From: Phycisphaerales bacterium
Lineage (GTDB): Bacteria; Planctomycetota; Phycisphaerae; UBA1845
Direction of reading: 5' to 3'
Length of the DNA stretch: 64,000 nucleotides
NCBI GenBank assembly: GCA_003597935.1
Contig: QZJT01000120.1
Coordinates: 1-64,000 of the forward strand
Shown here: one piece after another, positions 59,405-64,000 of the stretch
Layout of the letters: the number at the start of each line of letters is the position of its first letter
Position numbering within the stretch: the first letter of the stretch is position 1
Position numbers and translations under genes: made by a program
Notes under the pieces: generated by a model
What the model saw: the letters and a program-made list of their open reading frames with translations, nothing else
The model's database searches: none
What the model was told of the DNA's origin: nothing

Positions 59405-61240
59405 ATGAATCGCGACCGGAACCTGCTCACTCCCGAAATGGTGCCGCCCCGCCGGATGCCGAGCGCGGTGCGCGTGATCGGCTCACTGTGGTTCGGGGCG
59501 ATCACCCTGGTACTCGTGCTGGTGGTGATGGCGGCGGCCACCGTCTACGAGTCGGGCCACAGCACCGAACGGGCACTGACGGACTTCTACCGTTCCTGGT
59601 GGTTCTCCACTCTGCTGGCGCTGGTGGCCGTCAGCGTCATCGCGGTGCTGGTCCTCCGTTTCCCGTTCAGGAAGCGTCAGATCGGCTTCGTGCTCACCCA
59701 TGCCTCGGTCCTGCTCATCCTCGCAGGCGCACTGGTCACCGAAAAGTGGGGGATCGACGGCACGCTGGAACTGGCCGAGGGCGAAACACGGCAGGAGTTC
59801 GACGTACGGCAGGACGCGCTCTCCGTCGTGCGCATCGCGGATGGCACGCGAGCCGCGCTGGCGCTTCCCGCCCGCGTCTTCGCCGGAGCGCGGCCGTCAC
59901 AGCGGGAAACCGGGCCGCTGGTGCTGGGCGATCTGACCGTGACGGTCGACCGGTACCTGCCCCATAGCGAATGGCGCCGCGAAGTCGTCAATGACAGCGC
60001 GGTCGAACACCCGGCCGTCGAGGTGACGCTGACCGCGTCCACCGGAAGCATCACCGACTGGGTCTTCGCCGATCAGAGCGCGACCTTTGGACCATTGCAG
60101 GTTGCCTACCGGCGCGTGACCAGCACCGATGAATGGCAGCGGCTGATGTCTGATCAGGGCGACGCTCAGCAGGACAAGGGCGGGATCGTGCGGGTTTCTT
60201 ACAACGGCCAGATTTACGAGATCGCGCTGGATGCGTGCCTGGCGGGTGCGGCCGCGGTGGGCGAGACGGGCCTGTCCGTGCGGGTTCACCAGTATCTGCC
60301 GCACGCCGTGGTGGGCCCGGACAACAAGGTCATCAGCGCTTCAGAGCAGCCGGTCAACCCTGCCATCGAGGTGGAAGTGACCGGAGCGGCCGGCGCGGAA
60401 CGGCGTTTCGCGTTCGCCAAGTTCCCGGACTTCCGACATGGGGAGGAGGGCATCCCCGGTCTCAACCTGACGTTCATCGCGCCGACGAGCGACGCCTCCA
60501 CCCCGATCCAGATCGTCAGCAACGCAGAAGGTCAACTGTACGCCCGCTTTTCCGCGGGCGGCGGATACGTGTTGACCCAGCGGCTGGAGCCGGGCGCTGA
60601 GGTGGAGACGCCCTTCCCGGATTGCCGGCTGGCCGTGATGCGCCGGTTCGATCGCGCCCGCATCGACTGGCAACTCGTAGCGGCCGATCCGGACGTTCCC
60701 CGCCGTAACCCGGCGATCCGGGCCAGCCTGGCGGCCGGCGACGAGGTACGGATGGTCTGGCTGCAGAAGTACCGGCCGCGGGCCGAGGTGATCGGCGGTG
60801 CTTCCTATGAACTCGGCTTTGGCGCCAGTCAGATTCCCCTCGACTTCAAGGTGACGCTCGATCGGTTCCGGATCGGCCGCTATCCGGGAACGATGCGTCC
60901 GCGCTCGTTCGAGAGCCAGATCACCATCACCGACCCGACCGCGGGTGGAGCGCAGAGCCGCGTGGTCAGCATGAACAATCCGGCGTCGTACGGCGGCTAC
61001 ACGTTCTTCCAGTCGAGCTACCGGCAGGAGGCCGGGCGCTCCACCACCGTGTTGAGCGTGGCGGCGGACCCGGGCCAGCCGATCGTCTTCGCGGGCTACA
61101 TCTTAATGCTGGTCGGGATGGTGGTCGTGCTGGTGATCCGGGTCGGCGACCGGCGGCAGGCGACGGCTGCGCCGCAGCCTCGCGTTGAAGCCAGACGGGT
61201 CCGCAGGAAAGAAAACCATCACAGCCTGGTGCGCGTATGA
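59405..61240 (+). CDS. resB: ResB/Ccs1-like cytochrome c biogenesis protein
   Basis: A 611-residue membrane protein. Three N-terminal transmembrane segments (LWFGAITLVLVLVVMAAATVYES; FSTLLALVAVSVIAVLVLRFPF; IGFVLTHASVLLILAGALV) are followed by a large soluble domain of about 450 residues and a last helix (IVFAGYILMLVGMVVVLVIRV). SMNNPASYGGYTFFQSSY near the end is a typical ResB signature. Together with CcsA it handles apocytochrome c reduction and heme attachment at the outer face of the membrane (system II). Its stop overlaps the next gene ATG (ATGA), so the two proteins are produced as a pair. Confidence 0.88.
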   Translation: MNRDRNLLTPEMVPPRRMPSAVRVIGSLWFGAITLVLVLVVMAAATVYESGHSTERALTDFYRSWWFSTLLALVAVSVIAVLVLRFPFRKRQIGFVLTHASVLLILAGALVTEKWGIDGTLELAEGETRQEFDVRQDALSVVRIADGTRAALALPARVFAGARPSQRETGPLVLGDLTVTVDRYLPHSEWRREVVNDSAVEHPAVEVTLTASTGSITDWVFADQSATFGPLQVAYRRVTSTDEWQRLMSDQGDAQQDKGGIVRVSYNGQIYEIALDACLAGAAAVGETGLSVRVHQYLPHAVVGPDNKVISASEQPVNPAIEVEVTGAAGAERRFAFAKFPDFRHGEEGIPGLNLTFIAPTSDASTPIQIVSNAEGQLYARFSAGGGYVLTQRLEPGAEVETPFPDCRLAVMRRFDRARIDWQLVAADPDVPRRNPAIRASLAAGDEVRMVWLQKYRPRAEVIGGASYELGFGASQIPLDFKVTLDRFRIGRYPGTMRPRSFESQITITDPTAGGAQSRVVSMNNPASYGGYTFFQSSYRQEAGRSTTVLSVAADPGQPIVFAGYILMLVGMVVVLVIRVGDRRQATAAPQPRVEARRVRRKENHHSLVRV

Positions 61241-63054
61241 TTTCAGTTCTGATGATCGTCAGCAGTCTTGCGGTCGGAGCGGGCTCGGAGTCGGGCTGGC
61301 CGCCGTTGCCGGCCGCTGTCGACGTGACGGCGGTCCGGTCGCTGGTGGTGCAAAGCGACGGACGGTGGATGCCGCTCGACACGGTCGCCCGGGACCTGGT
61401 GAGCACCGTGACCGGCAGCGAATCGCCCGGCGGAAGGGACGCGGTGGCGTTGCTGCTCGCCTGGACGTTCGACCCCCAGGCGTGGCAGCAGGCGCCGGTG
61501 GTCCGCATCTCCAACGCCGAACTCAGACGCGAACTGGAACTGCCGGCGGATCAGACGACGTTCTCCTACGCCCGGCTGACCAGCCACGGGCGACTTCTCG
61601 ACCTGATCGACGCGCTCGAACACGTTGAGGAGGGCCGCAAGCTGGATCCGCTGGAAGCCAAGGTTAGCGACATCAGCAACACGCTCAGCGTGCTGCAGGC
61701 GATTCTCCGCCAATCTGCGGTCAAGCTCATTCCCGATCCGCGTGATCCGGCCGGCGCCTGGCGGCCGATCGTCGTTCACAACCACGCCGACGCCCACGGC
61801 GAAGCGCCGGTGGAAGCGGCGTGGGCGGCGCTGGGCGCGGCCTTCCGGGCGGACGACGGCCCCGGGTTCGCCGCCGCGGGCCGGAACCTGGCCGGCGCGC
61901 TGGCGGGCCTGCCGGCCGCGTACCGTCCCCCCCCCGGGCGGATCGCGATGGAGCTGACGTATAACGAGGTCCGGCCGTTCCGGCTGGCCTGGATCATCAT
62001 GGCGGCCGGCGCCATCCTGTCGATCGCGGGCCTTTTCGCACGGCGGACGGCCGTTTCGGTCTTGTCGTTCGTGGCGCTGCTGGCGGGATTCGCCGTCCTG
62101 ACCTGGGGGCTTTACCTGCGCTGGCAGATCGCCGACCGCATCCCCGCGTCCAACATGTTCGAATCGCTGCTCTTCCTGAGCTGGGGCGCCGGCGCGTTCG
62201 CCATCCTCTCCATTCTGATCTTCCGCGACCGGATGGTGCCGATGACCGCGTCCGTCATGGGGGCGGCGTCGCTGATGCTGGCCGACTGCCTGCCGATGGA
62301 CCACTTCGTGCGCCCGATCGCACCGGTCCTGCTGGACACGATCTGGATGTCGATCCACGTGCCCATCATCATGGTGTCCTATTCGGTGCTGGCGCTGGCG
62401 GTGCTGATCGCCCACGTGCAACTGTTCACGCTGGCGCTTGCGCCGCAGGCCCGGCGGGCGGCGGACAAGATCGACTCGCTGCACTACTGGTACGTCCACG
62501 TCGGTTCGATCCTGCTGGCGACCGGCATCTTCACCGGCAGCATGTGGGCGGCCTCGTCGTGGGGCCGTTACTGGGGGTGGGACCCGAAGGAGGTCTGGTC
62601 GCTGGTGGCGCTCTTGGGGTACCTGGCGATCCTGCACGTGCGGGCCGAGCACGCGGCGATCCCGCGCTGGGGCTGGATCGTGGGCGGGATCCTGGCGGCG
62701 CTGCTGCTGGTGGCGGTGGTTCCGAAGTTCGACCCGCTCACGGCCGGCAAGCTGGCGGCGTTCGTCGCCGCGGTTGCGGCCTGTGCTTACTTCGTGTTCG
62801 CACGCGGGTACTTCGCCACCGCGGTCAAGAGCATCCTGGCGTTCTGGATGATCATCATGACCTACCTGGGCGTGAACTATGTGCTGGGCATCGGGCTGCA
62901 CAGCTACGGATTCGGCACCGGGGCGATGGCGCGCTACATGATTCTCGTCGGCTCGATCGACCTGCTCATCGTCGCAGCCTTGTGGGTGGTGGGCCGGGTC
63001 CGCGGGGCCACCGGGGCGCTGGCGTCAGGCGCCCTGATAACTTCGGTTGCCTGA
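61237..63054 (+). CDS. ccsA: CcsA/ResC-like heme exporter, cytochrome c system II
   Basis: A 605-residue protein. The first part (about residues 1-230) is soluble and includes a signal-like segment; the second part is the polytopic CcsA domain with about eight helices (LAWIIMAAGAILSIAGLF; SVLSFVALLAGFAVLTWGLYLRW). The WWD motif is read as ASSWGRYWGWDPKEVWSLVALLGY, and the preceding SIHVPIIMVSYSVLALAVLIAHVQL carries a conserved His of the heme handling channel. It transports heme and joins it to apocytochrome c. A 9-base C tract falls at 61927-61935. It overlaps resB by four bases. Confidence 0.9.
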   Translation: MISVLMIVSSLAVGAGSESGWPPLPAAVDVTAVRSLVVQSDGRWMPLDTVARDLVSTVTGSESPGGRDAVALLLAWTFDPQAWQQAPVVRISNAELRRELELPADQTTFSYARLTSHGRLLDLIDALEHVEEGRKLDPLEAKVSDISNTLSVLQAILRQSAVKLIPDPRDPAGAWRPIVVHNHADAHGEAPVEAAWAALGAAFRADDGPGFAAAGRNLAGALAGLPAAYRPPPGRIAMELTYNEVRPFRLAWIIMAAGAILSIAGLFARRTAVSVLSFVALLAGFAVLTWGLYLRWQIADRIPASNMFESLLFLSWGAGAFAILSILIFRDRMVPMTASVMGAASLMLADCLPMDHFVRPIAPVLLDTIWMSIHVPIIMVSYSVLALAVLIAHVQLFTLALAPQARRAADKIDSLHYWYVHVGSILLATGIFTGSMWAASSWGRYWGWDPKEVWSLVALLGYLAILHVRAEHAAIPRWGWIVGGILAALLLVAVVPKFDPLTAGKLAAFVAAVAACAYFVFARGYFATAVKSILAFWMIIMTYLGVNYVLGIGLHSYGFGTGAMARYMILVGSIDLLIVAALWVVGRVRGATGALASGALITSVA

Positions 63055-63069
63055 CAGGCTCGGCGGGCG

Positions 63070-63236
63070 CGCCTGGGACCGCCTGGCTCCAGCCCGGCGG
63101 CAGCGGGGAAAGGCGTTCATGGATTGAGACTGCACTGACCCGCGGAACTCCGGGCGGGCTTCAAGTCTGCGGAACTCCGTGTGGCTTCAAAGCCCGCGGA
63201 ACGCCGCGCGAGCTTCAAGCCTGCGGCCGGGCGGAT
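63070..63236. repeat. Composite dispersed repeat cluster after ccsA
   Basis: The GGGACCGCCTGGCTCCAGCCCGGCGG...GGAAAGGCGTTC element (about 63074-63118) is followed by three tandem copies of the CGGAAC(T/G)CC...GCTTCAA(G/A)(G/T)C(C/T)(C/T)GCGG palindrome family (about 63140-63230). The 350 bases after ccsA contain no gene. Confidence 0.85.
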
Positions 63237-63405
63237 TGCGGCGATTCCGTCACGCCCTCAATAGCTTCCATTGGACCGGCGAACGGTGGACTTGCGGGGT
63301 ACCACGTCCTATGATGCGTTGCGCGTGCCGCGGGCGGTTTGCCGGGTTTCGGCGGACCTGCCCGCGGCGCCTTCGTTGTGCCCATCTTCGTACGGGACGC
63401 CGCCG

Positions 63406-63852
63406 TCAGGATCCCGTCCGGCGGCGGTCCCGTGGGGCTTGCACCACAGGCGGAGGCCTGGCCGCGATCACGGACCAGAATGACGCAACTCGCCGTGCCC
63501 GGCGGCGGACCGGGATATCGAACAGCATCGGTTTCCCGCCGCCGTCATCGCCGCCGTCCCAGTCGTCCCCGCCGCCGTCCCAACCGGCCGCCCATTCTTC
63601 GGCGTCTTCCCACGTGAACTGCGCGGGAGCGACCCGCCATCGCAGCACGTCCGCCCACAGCCAGCCAGGCAGCGGCAGCGCCACCACCCGCCACAGCCAA
63701 CTCATCAGCGGCAGCGCCTCCGCCCGCCATAGCCAGGCCGCCAGCCGGCGTACCGCTTTCGGCGGCGCTGCGGGGATCGCGCTACCGGATGGTTCCGTGC
63801 TCGCCGCCCCGGGGGGCGGTTCCGCGCCCCGCGCCAGGCGCAACGCCGGCAC
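63406..63852 (-). CDS. Hypothetical Trp-rich acidic/basic protein
   Basis: A 148-residue frame from GTG 63852, starting 9 bases after the stop of the edge gene on the same strand. It has two or three tryptophan-containing hydrophobic repeats (RRLAAWLWRAEALPLMSWLWRVVALPLPGWLW) that could enter a membrane, then an acidic Gly/Asp/Trp stretch (WEDAEEWAAGWDGGGDDWDGGDDGGG), and a basic tail. No family was recognised. Composition is biased, so this is a moderate-confidence call; linkage to the neighbouring gene supports it. Confidence 0.5.
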   Translation of the reverse strand: MPALRLARGAEPPPGAASTEPSGSAIPAAPPKAVRRLAAWLWRAEALPLMSWLWRVVALPLPGWLWADVLRWRVAPAQFTWEDAEEWAAGWDGGGDDWDGGDDGGGKPMLFDIPVRRRARRVASFWSVIAARPPPVVQAPRDRRRTGS

Positions 63853-63861
63853 GACGGCCGT

Positions 63862-64000
63862 CTAATCCCACACCTCTCCCGTCATGTCATAGTGGTAGAG
63901 CGCGGACGCGACCACGTACCACGGGTATCGGAATGTTTCGTCCGACGGCGCCTCCGCGGCTGCGTCGTCATCCCAGGGTTCCGCGGCCGCGCCGCCATCC
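63862..64000 (-). CDS. C-terminal end of an unknown protein (partial, 5' end outside window)
   Basis: An open frame comes in from the right edge on the minus strand and stops at 63862. The visible tail is acidic/Ala-rich, then TFRYPWYVVASALYHYDMTGEVWD before the stop. It is natural-looking and lacks repeats. No family can be assigned from about 45 residues. The next gene starts 9 bases later, so the two are likely one operon. Confidence 0.55.
   Translation of the reverse strand, partial: DGGAAAEPWDDDAAAEAPSDETFRYPWYVVASALYHYDMTGEVWD

Overview
The window is GC-rich (roughly two thirds G+C), carries genes on both strands, and reads like a chromosome segment of a Planctomycetota bacterium, most likely of the Phycisphaerae type. 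This placement is an inference from several things: a large sigma-70 factor with a MerR-like N-terminus, a serine/threonine kinase fused to TPRs and coupled to an ECF sigma factor, a secreted protein ending in EF-hand (dockerin-like) repeats, a K+-type membrane pyrophosphatase with an enlarged loop, and many small secreted or lipid-anchored proteins. Intergenic space is heavily populated by several families of short dispersed repeats, some of which have entered reading frames.

Layout. 0-3.6 kb: the end of an oxoprolinase/hydantoinase-B gene, a D-glutamate cyclase (DUF4392) fused to a MurD-like ligase, and a separate DUF1445 D-glutamate cyclase protein; together they point to D-glutamate/5-oxoproline metabolism. 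4-10.5 kb: a secreted aspartyl protease, a prenyltransferase-fold protein, rlmN, a lipoprotein cupredoxin, an AI-2E-type permease and a TlpA-like thioredoxin protein. 10.5-17.5 kb: a defence-like zone with an N6-adenine methyltransferase overlapping a candidate PD-(D/E)XK nuclease, then, after a DUF481 outer-membrane protein, a retron-type reverse transcriptase with a structured upstream leader. 18-22 kb: secreted proteins, a serine hydrolase and a PQQ-like beta-propeller protein. 22.7-26 kb: a neuA-neuB-neuC nonulosonic (sialic/legionaminic-type) acid operon. 26-34 kb: a sigma factor, a coiled-coil membrane protein, a lipoprotein, a thioesterase-MOSC pair, a dockerin-like secreted protein and a DUF167 protein. 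34-43 kb: peptidase E, tryptophanase, an MFS carrier, the ECF sigma/kinase pair and mutM. 43-47 kb: a free-standing Clp N-domain protein, a membrane coiled-coil protein, a secreted protein and aroA. 47-52 kb: four overlapping polysaccharide genes (two methyltransferases, a polysaccharide deacetylase, a glycosyltransferase) plus the broken tail of a DegT-type aminotransferase. 52-55.8 kb: an AAA ATPase, a beta-class DNA methyltransferase, a glycosyltransferase and tRNA-Thr(CGT). 56-63 kb: membrane pyrophosphatase and a ResB-CcsA cytochrome c maturation pair. The right edge holds two poorly known minus-strand genes.

The most unusual material is the D-glutamate cyclase/MurD fusion in its oxoproline context, the effector-less retron-type RT with a candidate msr-msd, the two-gene methyltransferase/nuclease unit, and the composite palindromic repeats that also sit in frame inside murD-like, neuC and probably neuB. 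All functional calls come from reading protein motifs by eye; no database search was run.
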